From Pogona vitticeps (lineage: Eukaryota > Chordata > Lepidosauria > Squamata > Agamidae), in NCBI RefSeq assembly GCF_051106095.1, contig NC_135793.1, positions 5,747,501 through 5,811,500 on the forward strand: 64,000 bases of DNA, in the 5' to 3' direction. Under the pieces are notes generated by a model. That model saw only the letters and a list, made by a program, of their open reading frames with translations. It was not told where the DNA came from and did not search any database. Both the position numbers and the translations under genes were made by a program. Positions 1-11,698 of this stretch are shown here, in pieces (within the stretch, counting starts at the first letter, position 1; each line of letters begins with the position of its first letter).

Positions 1-95
1 CTAAATCTGCCTTCCTGTCGCTTGAGACCATTATTAGATGACCTGCACTGTGGGTTGATCAAGAACAGAAGTCCATGGTGCCTTTGAAAAGAGAG
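1..95 (-). repeat. CR1 LINE 3' fragment (cut by window edge)
   Basis: It matches the copy at 13203-13300 nearly base for base (aaatctg-cttcctgt ... ctgcact-tggg-tgatcaagaacag). The element reads on the minus strand. Confidence 0.7.
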
Positions 96-940
96 TTTTA
101 CTTTTTTTCCCCAGGGGACACTTCTGATGGCTCTAGTGACCCTAAAAACAACTGAAATCACAAGGGGTGACTCATTCCCTGCCCTTGATTTTGGGGTGTT
201 CGAATCCACAGCCTTCTGCGCCTGCGGCTATACCGTACATGCGCCAAGAGGGTTCTTGCACTGAAATCACAAGTCACGAGTCCGGGCACCAAACCACAGG
301 CTCTCGACCAAAAAACAATTACTATACTCTCCTCATTCCTTGTCTTTTCTCTCCCAATAACAATAACACTGAAAAAAGTTATCCTTTGCCCCATTCATGA
401 GCTGGCTTTTCAGGGAGGGGGCCATGGCAAAGGGGGAGAGATCGATAAGAAGTTATCAGGAAGAAAGAGAGATGACAGGATGGAGAGGAGCCCGAGGGAG
501 AGTTCTCGGTAAGACACAAGGGGTTTAAAAAGGGCACACACTCACCACGTAATCCCAAAACTGGAACACCTAATTAATTTGTGTTCTCTCATCAATGCTC
601 CTGATTAGACCCAAATGCTTCCTACAGAGACTCATCAATGTTCCCGCGCAACCAGAGTACATCCTGGTCATTGCCATCAAGCCTCCTCTTTCAAAACATG
701 CATGTTTCTGGAGTCACGGAAAACCATCCACGATCCATTTGCTCACATATACCGCAGGCTTGCTAATGGGCGCTCTCTCTGCCAAAGTTGCTCCTATCCT
801 ACTCTTAGTTAAGTTGTCTGTCCTTGGGGGGGGGGGGAATGCCTATTAGCAACTGATTAGCAAAGATAATTACTCCTTAATGATCATGAATTCTATTTTC
901 ACCTGGGGCACCTCCAAATCCCAACACATTTTTAATTGGC
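96..940. other. Gene-free stretch, nothing recognised
   Basis: No exon-like frame or known repeat is seen. A ten-base poly-G run lies near 829-838. Confidence 0.4.
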
Positions 941-959
941 AAAGCCAGAAGGTGTTTTT

Positions 960-1290
960 TTTTTAATTGCAGTTTTTTTGCAAACTCGCATGCTGCCTTT
1001 AGTAGGTTTGGCTAGGAGGGACCTTTCATGGCTGGGGTGACTGTCAATCAAACTGAACAAATGATTCCCTCCTGCCTCTGAATTCAAAGAGAGACCCGCC
1101 TCTCCATTCTGAACTTTTTCCCTTTCTAGAGTCTGTGGAGGTCTGTGGTTGAAAGCAGGCATGTTTTTCAGTCGGCTGTTTGATCAATCGTAAGTGCTGG
1201 AACCTTTTATTCTTTCTTCCACTAAGGTCTCAGAGTGAGCTTTTGAGACTGTAAGTGCCAGTTAATGAGAAAAGGGGTAGTGGAAAATAA
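960..1290 (+). repeat. Unclassified interspersed repeat, copy 1 of 3
   Basis: It shares ordered blocks with 30712-31130 (ggagggaccttt, ggtgactgtc, tcctgcctc, gtctgt-gttgaaagcag, ttttattctttct-c-actaa-gtctca) and a shorter part with 20045-20200. The family is not identified. Confidence 0.55.
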
Positions 1291-1407
1291 AGCATAGTGA
1301 TCTGAATGATGGAGAGAGGCAGAGAGAAGGAATTAGTAGCCATTGGCTTTTTCCTTGGCTTTGGTTCTTGATAGTCCCAGCTGATGATTAAGACTCCCGA
1401 AAACCAA

Positions 1408-1642
1408 CTGACTTGAAAGCCCAGTGGTTTAGGTCTCTGGCTGTGGAGCCCGAGATTGGGAGTTCGATTTCCTCACTATGCCTCCTGGGAGAAGAGCCAG
1501 CCTGGGTGGCCTTGGGCCAGCTGCACCATCCCAAGGTTGCCCCTAGAGGAAGGGAAGGGTAATGCACTCCTGTCTATTCTCTACCTGGACGACCCTGGAA
1601 ATGGGTCCCTATAAGTCAGAATTGACTCCTATAATTAAAATA
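1408..1642 (+). repeat. Sauria-type SINE (tRNA head, Bov-B-like tail)
   Basis: The tRNA-like head (cagtggtttaggtctctggc ... gggagttcgattt) is followed by the body 'gggagaagagccagcctggg' and a tail 'ataagtcagaattgact'. The family is squamate-specific. Confidence 0.8.
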
Positions 1643-1670
1643 CTCTTCAGAATTAGAAGTATGTTCTGTG

Positions 1671-1726
1671 AACCATCTGCGGGTAGAGTTCTCCACCCAG
1701 GTGGAGAATTCTACCCTCAGATGGTT
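1671..1726. repeat. 56-bp near-perfect palindrome
   Basis: Arms 1671-1697 and 1700-1726 are 27 nt with two mismatches and a 2-nt spacer. It lies just after the SINE. Confidence 0.85.
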
Positions 1727-1883
1727 TTCATGTGATGCAGGAGTCTGGGGTCTGAGCATGGCAAGCAGCCACCCCTCCTGGATGAAAGGGGCTCGTAGAA
1801 ATTAAACATTGAAGCAGAAGTGAAACATCCAAGGCCTCACAACGTTCCTCCCATGGCTATAGCTCCGAACTAAAGCGGACATG

Positions 1884-2014
1884 AACTGCTGGATGGCTCT
1901 GTGTGGAGCCACAGTTTGGGTGTTCGATTCCCCGCCATGCCTCTTTGATAGGGGCTGGACTCAGTGACCCATAGGGTCCCTCCCAGATGTGCAATTCTCG
2001 GATGATGATGATGA
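1884..2014 (+). repeat. Short tRNA-derived SINE without Bov-B tail
   Basis: The head 'actgctggatggct' is followed by a B-box-like 'ggtgttcgattcc' and the tail 'ctggactcagtgacccatag' ... 'gatgatgatgatgag'. The same type occurs at 18593-18735. Confidence 0.7.
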
Positions 2015-2016
2015 GA

Positions 2017-2302
2017 TATACTCTGTTTCCCCCCCCAAAAAAATAAGACCTAACCTGAAAAGAAGTCCCAGTATGATATTGCATAATATAAGTCCTACCC
2101 CCAAAATAAGCCCCCGTTAAGTGAAACCCTGCCCTCCACACTTATGTAGCAACCAGAAGAAGAGGACAGGACTGCATTTGAATAAATGTGGACTGTTGTA
2201 CATGAAAAAATAAATAAAACCTCCCCTGAAAATAAGCCCTAATGCATTTTTGGAGCAAAAATTAATATAAGACCCTGTCTTATTTTCAGGGAAACACAGT
2301 AT
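2017..2302. mobile_element. Tc1/mariner-type MITE (TA target)
   Basis: Terminal inverted repeats tactctgtttcccc / gggaaacacagta are flanked by TA. The internal phrase 'aataagaccctgtcttattt' is typical of a widespread amniote mariner MITE. It has no coding capacity. Confidence 0.75.
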
Positions 2303-3041
2303 ATGGCCAAGATTTGGTCCTGTCAATGGAAGAAAGGTCCACCCTATACTGTGATCCTCTTAAACCTCCTCATATTCTTCCTTCACCCCTAAATGAGTAC
2401 AGTATTTAATTGTCAGAGATGCACTATTCACACGCGGGCGCATGGGGCTCGACACTAATGTCATTAAGGATGCACCTGAATAATACACCATTAGCAACAC
2501 TGATGTCAATGAGCGAGCGTCTTGCCGTTCCGTTTGATGTCACAGCCCACATCACTGAGGGCCAGACGCAGTCATCCTGGGAGACCGGGGAGGGAAAAGC
2601 CAAGACAGTCATGATTGAGATGCATTTTGATCTACAGAGACTTCCGAACGATTGTTTCTCTCTTGTTCTCTTCCGATCCAGAGAATAATGGGGTTGCCGT
2701 GGCAACTGCAGGCGAGAGATGGGACATAAAATCTCTCCTGTTTCTAGAAGAGATAGAGAAAGGCCACCAGGATCGGAGCCCCATCGTCCCCTGTTTTGGG
2801 TGACGAGCAAAGACTGACAGATGAAATGGAGGACTGCGTTCCTCGACCTTGGTCAAGGAAATTCTGGCAGGTGTATCTGCCATCACATGTAATGCTTTCT
2901 GAAATCCCCCTTTTCCACAAAACTGTGAAAGGGTCAAGACTCAGGATCCCCATCTTTCTTTTCCTGTGGCCCGTCTACCAACAGCACAAGCCACCTCAGG
3001 TTTACTCCGAAGAAATGGTTAGGGAACTGGCACATCCAATA

Positions 3042-3582
3042 CAAGCCAAAAGATACAGGGAGAAACAGTCTCAGGATGTCTGGGTTAAATAACAAAACAT
3101 TGTGTCTTTACAGTGAAAAGCTTTAAAAACCTTCTTGCTTAAGGCGTTTCAGTGCGGCCTTCATCAGAAGCTTGAAAGTAAACCAAATTTCAAAATTATA
3201 AATGTATACATATCAGGTATAGTCCTATAAAACATTCTTGAGGCCCTTTATAAGGCTTTAACATTTCTAACAATTGTTTTTTTAAGTGTATAAAATATAG
3301 GTCCTTAGCCATACATATGTATATGTTTATTGTCCTAGTTCCTTGATTTTTATAAGTTTTGTAATGAGTTAATAAGGTCTTAAGCCACATAATGTTTTAT
3401 AGGAATATACCTGATATGTATACATTTATAATTCTGTTTACTTTTAAGCATCTGATGGAGGCCCTTCCGAAACTCGTTAAGCAAGAAAGTTTTTAAAGCT
3501 TTTCGCCACTTCATAAAGACACAACATATTGTTATTTACCCCACACATCCTGAGACCGTTTCTCCCTGTATCTTTTGGTTAC
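3042..3582. mobile_element. Inverted pair of Penelope-like terminal segments with hammerhead-like cores
   Basis: About 3042-3235 is repeated in inverse at about 3390-3582 (shared blocks: cctgatatgtatacatttat, gttaagcaagaa, tttttaaagctttt, agatacagggagaaac). Each arm carries a hammerhead-type core: minus strand CTGATGA (3161-3167) and GAAAC (3146-3150); plus strand CTGATGG (3452-3458) and GAAAC (3469-3473). Penelope-like elements are known for terminal hammerheads and inverted terminal repeats. Confidence 0.6.
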
Positions 3583-3654
3583 TCAGAAGAAAGCCTGCAG
3601 TGGTATTAAGGCGTCGTGCTAAGTCAGTGTTCTTAGCTATGCCTGAGAAGCCCA

Positions 3655-3975
3655 TATACACTTATCGGGGAGTTGTTATTGTTACGTCCCATCCAGTCAC
3701 CTTTGGGAGCCATGGTGAAGCCATGAATGAGCCATCTCCAGAAGGTCCGTCTCTTCAACGGCCCTGCTCAGCAATTGCCTGTGGCTTCCTTGAAGGAGTC
3801 AGTCCATCTTGTATTGGGTCTTCCTCATTTCTTGCTACTTTCCACCTTTCCCAATATGATTGCCTTTTCCAGAGAATCTGGAAATCTCGTGTCTTCTGAT
3901 GAGGTGCCCGCAGTGGAGATTTGAACCCTGTTCTCCAGAGTCCATCACTCTATCCACTACACCACAACGGGAAAC
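3655..3975 (-). repeat. RTE/Bov-B-related repeat with tRNA-like head
   Basis: The minus strand reads ggtgtagtggatagagtg and ggttcaaatctccac (A- and B-box-like), followed by a body resembling RTE 3' sequence. It is old and degraded. Confidence 0.5.
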
Positions 3976-4269
3976 TGATGATCTACTACTGACAGCAGAG
4001 AACAGAGAGCTGTAGGAGACAACTGAATATAGAACTTCAGTGACATTACCTAATTTCTCCCTGTAAACACTCTGATTATAAAACACAGGTGAGGGTCTTG
4101 CCCACCATTGCACCTTAGAGCAGTCAATTATCAAAACCCAAGCCTTCCCTTTCTGGAGACACCACCCTTGTTTTTTTCTTCTAGCTTTCCAACATTTTGG
4201 AGACACATCGGCCAGCTTTCTTTTAGTGTCACCTTCAGAAGGATCTGGATCTACTTCGGACATAATTCA

Positions 4270-4960
4270 GACCACATGGCGATCCCCTGCACGGTTGATT
4301 CAGCCCAACTGAGTTTGGGGGTCCAAGCGCAGCCTCAACATAAGCTAATTATATCAACAGATGGGGAAATGTAGGAAGAAAATGCTGCGCGGGGTCAATT
4401 CCGCGGTGTGTACTCTTTCGTTAATGAACTGTTCTGCGATGCTCAAAGGCGTGTATTCTGACCACAAGTCTTATCTAAGTGACATCTGGGGAAGTAAAGG
4501 TCATTGCAGCAAATGCACCCAGTAGATGGCTTTTCCACTTGATGGATTTGGCATGCCGATGGTTCCAGGGTCTGGATCACATAAAGGGAAGGTAGTTATT
4601 AAAGCAATTACACAAAATAAGGAGCTACTTGAAAGCTCTTACAGGAGAGATAAGAGCGTCCACAGCCCTCTTCCTCGGGCAAGAGGTCACAAAAAGCAAG
4701 TTGGGGGTGGACAGGGGTGGTGGGAGAGAAACCTAAACCTTTAATGTTCGCATTGTGGGCAGAACACTTAGATCCGTGCTGGGTAAGTACCCCCTCATCC
4801 TGACAGGTCTGCAGACCTTTTGACAGAGGGTTGAAGGGAAGCTGTATCACAATATGTTGCCATAGTTCATTTGCACAGAGTGTTCATGTGGGCTTTTAAA
4901 AAAAAAAAATCCACTACAAGAATTGAGCAGGAATTTCCCCGGCTAGAATTCCAGTAGCTT
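4270..4960. other. Gene-free stretch, nothing recognised
   Basis: No repeat or exon signature could be supported. Confidence 0.4.
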
Positions 4961-4962
4961 TG

Positions 4963-4970
4963 AACAACAA

Positions 4971-5066
<96 letters not shown>

Positions 5067-5067
5067 A
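4963..5067. repeat. (CAG)n/(CAA)n microsatellite
   Basis: About 105 bp of CAA-CAG-CAA triplets. The open frames across it (poly-Ala/Val) are artefacts of the repeat. Confidence 0.95.
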
Positions 5068-5069
5068 AG

Positions 5070-6110
5070 TTCTCAAAGGAGTGTCAGGGTACACGCCAGT
5101 TCTTTTCCAAGACTCTCTCTCTGCGGAAATTACCATTGAAAGAGGAAGGAGGACATGAATGAAACTTTCTAAGTTCCATGAGAACTGCAAAGCATTAGGG
5201 GACTAGGGTGTTTCTTTTTAAAAGAGATGCCATCTACAGAGGCAAATAAATAGAGAGACTACCATCGAATGCCTTGCAGTTCCTTAGAAAGCTCTATCCA
5301 TGTCCTTCTCCGTGCTTAATGGCTGTCTCCGCAGAGAGAACCTTGGTTTATCCTGAAACTCCTCTGAGAACTTGAATCTTTTGGCTAAAGGATACTAGCT
5401 GGGGCAAGTGAAAAAATATCTGAAAATCCCATGCCTACTCACAATGACAGCATGTATTAGGGCCATTGACAGGGAGGAAGATTTACTAGAGGGCATTTTC
5501 TCAAGGCCAGTGGAGTCAGCTCCGGTTGTGCTTAAGCATCTGCAAGGATGCTAAGAGATACAGAAGTGTAGTGAGACACACTCTACCATGCCCTGTGTTT
5601 GAAACAAAGGTGCCTTAGGGGGGAATAATCTGCCCCCTTTGCTCAGACCACATACTTCTGGCAAGACAGCCTCCTCTGTGATTTCCCTACCCTCAAAACA
5701 GAAGTCTAAGCTGTAATCAGGTGTTGAGCGGAATACTTGCTCATATAAATGTCACCCACCACATCCCCATTTCTTGGGAAAGCCCAGGAGGAAAATGAAG
5801 GCTCTGTTTGATCAGGCATAGGATGGAGAAGCAGGAATGAGTGGGCGAGGCCATGCCCGCAGGAAAGGTAGAAGGATGGATTAATCGTGTGTGGGCAACA
5901 GGAAAGAGAAATTGCACAGAAGGTAGGGAGCCATGCCCAGGATTTGCTTCCTGCCAGTATTTGAGAGCACCTTAAAAAACAACAACAATGAAAGCTTTCA
6001 CAGTGAGAAACTGGAAAACAGGTAATAAAACTGGGGAGATAATATCCATGTGAGTCTCTGCCAGTGCTTTGGTGAGTCACAAAGATCACATCACATGCTG
6101 GCGGGTAATT
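5070..6110. other. Gene-free stretch, nothing recognised
   Basis: The 164-codon minus frame at 5706-6200 lacks any recognisable domain or splice support. Confidence 0.4.
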
Positions 6111-6119
6111 AAATGAATA

Positions 6120-6481
6120 CAGTAGGATCGGGGGATGTGCAGGGGATCCGTTCCAAGCCCTTGCCCTGTGGATGCCAGAAACAGCAGATAAATGAAGCAC
6201 TTCCAGTTTCTTTTGTGTCCAACTGCCACCTCTTCCTGCCCCCCCTCACCACCCAATGTGGCTTCTACATTTCACTAGAAGTGGACGTCAGAGCATGAGT
6301 GCGGTTCCCATTAAGCCACTGTACATAGCACAGTCTCTGGTTCCATCTAGTGGCCAGACCTGGTAATACATCTTGGGAACATGTATTTCTGGGTTTCGTC
6401 TATTTTATTTTAATTTCCCCCCCCAGGCAGTGGGTAAGTGAAACTGCAGATATTGATCTCATGGAGAGGGTGGTCCTACTG
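6120..6481. mobile_element. Tigger/pogo-like MITE (TA target)
   Basis: It starts CAGTAGGATCGGGGG and ends GGTCCTACTG, flanked by TA at 6118-6119 and 6482-6483. It shares 'ccatctagtggccag' and 'cctggtaa' with 57498-57745. Confidence 0.7.
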
Positions 6482-6967
6482 TAGTTAGCAAAGGGAATGA
6501 CGACTAGCCAAGGGTAAAAATGCACAAACATGAAGTATAGATTTCCCTGCAAGTGGTCGCTCTGTAGCAAGATGACGAATGCTTTTTAAACTGATGCTTC
6601 CGCATTTTGCATCGAATGCCTCTGTATTGATACTAAATTGGTACCCTTTTGTGAAGCAAAGTGCACGTGCACATGCACACATGCAGGCACAGACAGAAAG
6701 AGCAAGCACAGAAGGACGTGATTGATGGAAAAGATACAAAGAACCCATCCCGTGGTCCTCCTCCTATAAATCCAAGAAAAGGCAGCAGTTACTGTAATGT
6801 GAGTAAAAAAATAATCTGACAAACTGTGCAAAAATAAGTCCCGCACATGGAAAAGGAAATGTTGTTGTCTCGGAGAGCAGGGGAAAAATATTGATGTTCC
6901 TCATTCTTATCTGTGAGATCAAGCAAAGCAAGTATGTGCGTATTTATATGTAAATATATGTACACAC

Positions 6968-7150
6968 AGCTGGCTGGATAGCCCAGTGGTTTAGGTATCT
7001 GGCTGCAGAGCCAGAGGTTAGGAGTTTGATTCCCCAATGGGCCTCCTAAAAGAGCCAGCCTGTGTAGCCTTGGGCTACATTCTCTACCTAGAAAATCCCG
7101 AAAAGGGTCACCAGAAGTGAGAATTGATTTGATGGCATGTGGTTGTGGTT
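6968..7150 (+). repeat. Sauria-type SINE
   Basis: Well-preserved head (gctggatagcccagtggttt) and Bov-B-like tail (gagaattgatttgatggc). The body is shortened relative to 12533-12770. Confidence 0.85.
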
Positions 7151-7342
7151 GTACATATATATGCAACTGAGGAAGGCAGACGCCAAATGTGCTGTTAGTC
7201 AAGCTTCTAAGGGTTTATATGCTTCATCAATCAACAACATCCTAAAACAGGTCTGTGATGTCCTCCCATTTCAGTCCTGTATCCAATTAAGAAGCCCCCA
7301 GGGGAGCTGATCAGCCTTTATTCACCCATGTCCATAGAGCAA

Positions 7343-7850
7343 ACCTCGACAGCACCCAAAAAAGCAGAGATATCAACTTGCCAACAAAAGTCCGCATAGT
7401 CAAAGCTATGGTTTTTCCTGTAGTGATGTATGGAAGTGAGAGCTGGACCATAAAGAAAGCTGACCGTCGAAGAATTGATGCCTTTGAATTGTGGTGCTGG
7501 AGGAGACTCTTGAGAGTCCCCTGGACTGCAAGGAGAACAAACCTATCCATTTTGAAGGAAATCAACCCTGAGTGCTCACTGGAAGGACAGATCCTGAAGC
7601 TGAGGCTCCAGTACTTTGGCCATCTCATGAGAAGAGAAGACTCCCTGGAAAAGACCCTGATGTTAGGAAAATGTGAAGGCAAGAGGAGAAGGGGACGACA
7701 GAGGATGAGATGGCTGGACAGTGTCATCGAAGCGACCAACATGAATTTGACCCAACTCCGGGAGGCAGTGGAAGATAGGAGCGCCTGGCATGCTCTGGTC
7801 CATGGTGTCACGAAGAGTCGGGCACGACTAAACGACTAAACGATGACGAC
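7343..7850 (+). mobile_element. 5'-truncated Bov-B (RTE) LINE with 13-bp target-site duplication
   Basis: The frame 7378-7839 (153 aa) is the C-terminal end of Bov-B ORF2 (GSESWTIKKADRRRIDAFEL, WCWRRLLRVPWTARRTN). It is open to a stop at ...SRARLND. The 13-bp repeat gtccatagagcaa lies directly left (7330-7342) and right (7851-7863), showing a single truncated insertion. The endonuclease and most of the reverse transcriptase are absent, so the copy cannot move itself. Confidence 0.93.
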
Positions 7851-8488
7851 GTCCATAGAGCAACCTTCTTGCCTACACAAGCCCACTCTGAACTGTTCCA
7901 GTTGCTTCCCATGGTGGAAGTGGCCACTTGGTCAGGAGGGCAATATTTCACAGCCTTCCAGATTTGCTAAGAAAATGGAGTTGGTGGCAGTGGTGACCCA
8001 GAACAATGAGAACCCACACAGGAATCTTTGGAATCACAGCACCTTTCAAAGATAGTTTCCTCCAGGTTGGATGAGTCACTGCTGCTGCCTCCGTGCTGTG
8101 TCAAATTTATCTTATTGCTTCTCTGGATCTGCCTTAGTGAATGAATGTGAAAACCTCTTCCCTTCCTTCCTCCTTCTGTCTCTGTGTGCTGCTCCCGGTT
8201 TCTCTCAATGGTCCGTAGCTCTTCAGAGTGTGTGTTCTGCTGCTCTGAGGGGTGAATCATCACATCCACGTACACCAAACAGGAGCACTCACCCAGCTGG
8301 AAAGGGAAGCGGAGCATCCGAAAGAGGAGAATGGTTTTGACAAGTTCAGGGACTTTCCAGGTACCTAGAAATATAGAGGGGGTGGGGAGGAAAAATCAGG
8401 AATGAACCATATGGCCCTCGAAACAATACAAATGCAGGAACAGGTGATACTGTAAGCGGATCATTAAGAAAAAACAAAGAAACAAACA

Positions 8489-8521
8489 GCAAGCTTTCAA
8501 AGATAATTCATCTTCTTCAGG
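8489..8521 (-). repeat. Hammerhead-like core in Penelope-like remnant
   Basis: Minus strand CTGAAGA (8514-8520), a 5-bp stem AAGAT/ATCTT, then GAAAGC (8493-8498). Confidence 0.4.
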
Positions 8522-9517
8522 TTGTGTGCCAAGTTCTTGTGGGTAGTTCCAAACTTATGCTTGTATGAAAGTCCCAAAGTCTCAAGGCTGTCGCTGGGGC
8601 CTCGCTTAGCTTCTTAGATGGAAACGGCTGGAATATGCAGTCTGCAAGAGGTCCATGGGGGGAGGACGTGGCTTCAACCCCCTCCCCAGCCAGTACTTTG
8701 GCATTTATCATCCAACTCTTCAAACAAAGGGCAGCCCAGAAATCTGATTCCTCCCCCCCTCATTTCCCTGTTCTGCCTTCTTTTGGAACTCAAACAATTT
8801 CTGTTTGGCGAAGGAAAACGGGAAAGACCAGAAGCATGGCAAGCCTCCATCAGAGTTGGAATTGAAAAGTATTTTTTTTAGTTAAACCACCAGGAACAGC
8901 CAATGTGAGCTAAATTAAAGCCAAATGGATAGTTTTACCTTAGCATGCAGTACTGCTTGTCTGGTTAGTAAGGAATCCAGATGGCCTGACAGGAGATGCT
9001 GCTCATCTCTGATGTTTAGAGGTGGAAAGTCTCAGGCTAATGAACACATCTAATAGGTCTCTAGACATGGAAATCCCTTACGGGGCAAAAGAGGTCTGCT
9101 TATTCTGACACGAGCTTGCCTTACCCTGCATCTTAAAAACCAGCTTGGTTCCATTTTGTGATTGGTCGTCGAGGGGTAAGCATGGCCTTTCATTGCAAAC
9201 CTGGTTGCTCCGGCATGGCGCTTGGAAGGAACTACATCACTGGAAGGAAAATGTTGGGATAGCAAGAAATAATGCATCTCTTGCCATGTGTGTTTTAGCT
9301 GAACTGGACTGTTTTGGCCAAGGTGAGTGAGGTCTGAAGCAGATAAATCAGGCGCAAAACAGTTCCGAAAGGGATCAAATCAATCGGAATCACTAAAAAA
9401 GTGTGAGTGGTGCAGTTATTAAAAACAAAGCCCAGCAGTGTGTCTGCAAAGTGACCTAGTAGGGAAAAAAACAGGGAACTGTGAGGTGGAAGCTAACCTG
9501 CATCTTCCCCAAATACA

Positions 9518-9572
9518 ATGGTGCCTCGCTAGAGTGGTCTAATATGATCAGATAGGCGGGATAGAAATAAAA

Positions 9573-9604
<32 letters not shown>

Positions 9605-9930
9605 CCGTTCCAGCGAAATCACTGTAGAGCGAAAACCATTCAGTGCATTCCAATGGGAGAAATACCTGCTCGTCCAGCAAAGATCCTCCATAGGGCAGCC
9701 ATTTTCAGGTGCCTGTGCATCAAAAAATGCCTCCTAAAAACAGCAGGGAGCCATTTTGCGCAGCCGGCGGCCATTTTGAAAACCCGACAATCAGCTGTTT
9801 TGATTGTCGTAATGCGAAGAATCGGTTCCCAAAGCAGGGATCCGATCATCGGAAAGCGAAAAAGCCCATTAAAACATTGTCATGAAGCGGATTTGTCGTC
9901 AAGCGGGGTAATCGTTAAGTGGGGCACCAT
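9518..9930. mobile_element. MITE with ATGGTGCC termini, interrupted by a retroposon tail
   Basis: The ends are atggtgcctcgct and agtggggcaccat. The inner sequence 'ccgttccagcgaaatc' and the end 'gcggggtaatcgttaag' fit a known-looking reptilian MITE pattern. The family is uncertain. About 70 bp at 9531-9601 is foreign. Confidence 0.6.
9531..9602 (+). repeat. Retroposon 3' tail with (TAAA)n, nested in MITE
   Basis: 'ctagagtggtc' ... 'agataggcgggata' runs into TAAA repeats. The same tail occurs at 36215 and 44425. Confidence 0.65.
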
Positions 9931-9939
9931 GTAAAGACT

Positions 9940-10750
9940 TTCCCACTGGATCTTAAACTAAGTCAGGGGGCCATTCGACAACCTTAGTTTCCTTCTGGAA
10001 CAATTGAATTTTGAGATTTAAACATGTAAGGAAAGAAAATCTTTTAAAAGAGATTTCAAGTCATGCTGAACTGGGCTCACTCTAGAGGTTTGGTAGCTGA
10101 AGCAGAAGTTAACACGCGATGGGAGCACACGGCATGTACCTGTTTCCAACCCAAAGGCAGGATTGGACCCAGCTGCTCAGCTGTCCTTCAGGGGCTCAAT
10201 CTGGATGCGACCGCTAGATGCAGAATGGGAGAACTTTGCCTCACGCGGCCAGCTCTGTGCTCTGTCAGCTAGGCTCCGCTTTCAGAGGTAGCAGAGGACA
10301 TCGTGCGCCCGAGTTGAAATAACATTCTATGACCCATCCCATTGGCTCTTGGACACCTATCCTCCAGAAAGTGTTGCCTACTCTTGAGTAAAGGTCCCAC
10401 CCGATCCACCCTGATGACAATTGTGCCTGAAGTGGCCTTGCAACAACAGGTACAAACTCATGTTCGTAAGGAAATTGTTCTAATTACTTGGTCTCTCCCA
10501 GCTCATCTTCAACGTGGATTAACAAAAAATAAACTAGAAGCCATGAAAAATTCACCTCTGCTCAATAAGGGCATGACCTGTGTTGGAAAGTTATCTGTGT
10601 AACCATGGCGATACTGTTTCTCTCAGGTCTGTTTCTTTTTCCTGCTATCAGCTAATTTCATTAAGCCAAAGTTTAATGGAAAAGTTGAACTTCTAGGCTA
10701 GGCTTATTGTGTCAAGCTAGTTGTTTCACCGTGTGTCTAGATATAATCCT
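9940..10750. other. Gene-free stretch, nothing recognised
   Basis: No exon or repeat signature supported. Confidence 0.4.
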
Positions 10751-10753
10751 TTC

Positions 10754-10935
10754 AATTCCCCCCACTTGTGTCTCCTGGGAGAAGAGCCAGCCTGGGTGGC
10801 CTTGGGCCAGCTGCACAGTCTCAATGTTGCCCCTAGAGGAAGGGAAGGGTAAAGCACTTCGAAGTACTGTCTACCTCAAAAACCATGGAAAGGGTTGCCA
10901 TAAATCAGCATTCACTTGATGGCATGCAATTATTA
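10754..10935 (+). repeat. Sauria-type SINE, head missing
   Basis: Begins near 'ttgtgtctcctgggagaag'. The Bov-B-like tail ends 'cacttgatggcatgcaatta'. Confidence 0.8.
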
Positions 10936-10939
10936 AATT

Positions 10940-11698
10940 TGACATTTGGAAGTCGTTCAGGCAGGGATATTTTCTTCACCCACTCCTTCCACTTTCACAG
11001 CCTGAGAATCTAATGTGACTGCCAAAACCCATCCAAACCAAGTTGCCCGCTATACATAATATAGGCACCTCGTTATTCTCTGGGGCCTCTAATTAAAGTA
11101 ACAAACCCTTAAAGAGACCGGCAGAAGATACGTGGAAGAAAATCAATTTTCCAATTGATCACAATAAAGGCTCTCTTGATTTTGGTGGGCAACGTTTAGT
11201 GCCAGATCCAGGAGATCATTCGTCCTGCAAGGACGGCATTCCTACCACAGGGAGAACTAGCCCATCAGTGTGGCCAGCAGGTTACCAGAGAGCACCAGAT
11301 CAGACATTTTTTTACCCTCCCCTTTCCATTCTGTCTCTCGGTCCTCATCTTGTCTTGGCCATGGATGACTAACGAGGACAGGGCAAGTTTTATAAATGAG
11401 TCACCCCTCTCCATCTCAAATAAGCACTAATCAAAGGGACACTGGATATGTTCAGCTAATGTGCAGTTGGATTGTAAAATAGAAGATAAAGCCAGTGACA
11501 GTCCTTATCAGAAACAAGCCCAAGTAATTCTGGATTTGTTCCCGTCCTTACTGAACTGGAGTACAGGAATTGTGAAGGGATATATTCATTTCCTTTCAAG
11601 ATGTAATAAAGCTGAGTTTCCTCTTAGAAATAATCCAACTTGTTCATTGCTTTCTGCTTGGTTCATGCACCAGAGAATTCTCCAATTAAGAGTAGATG
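10940..11698. other. Gene-free stretch, nothing recognised
   Basis: AT-rich single-copy-looking sequence with no supported gene. Confidence 0.4.

Noticed and set aside
4867-5190. 107-codon frame with poly-Val/Ala
   Set aside because: Translation of the CAG/CAA microsatellite.
5706-6200. 164-codon minus-strand frame with hydrophobic stretches
   Set aside because: No recognised family, overlaps the end of a Tigger-like MITE.
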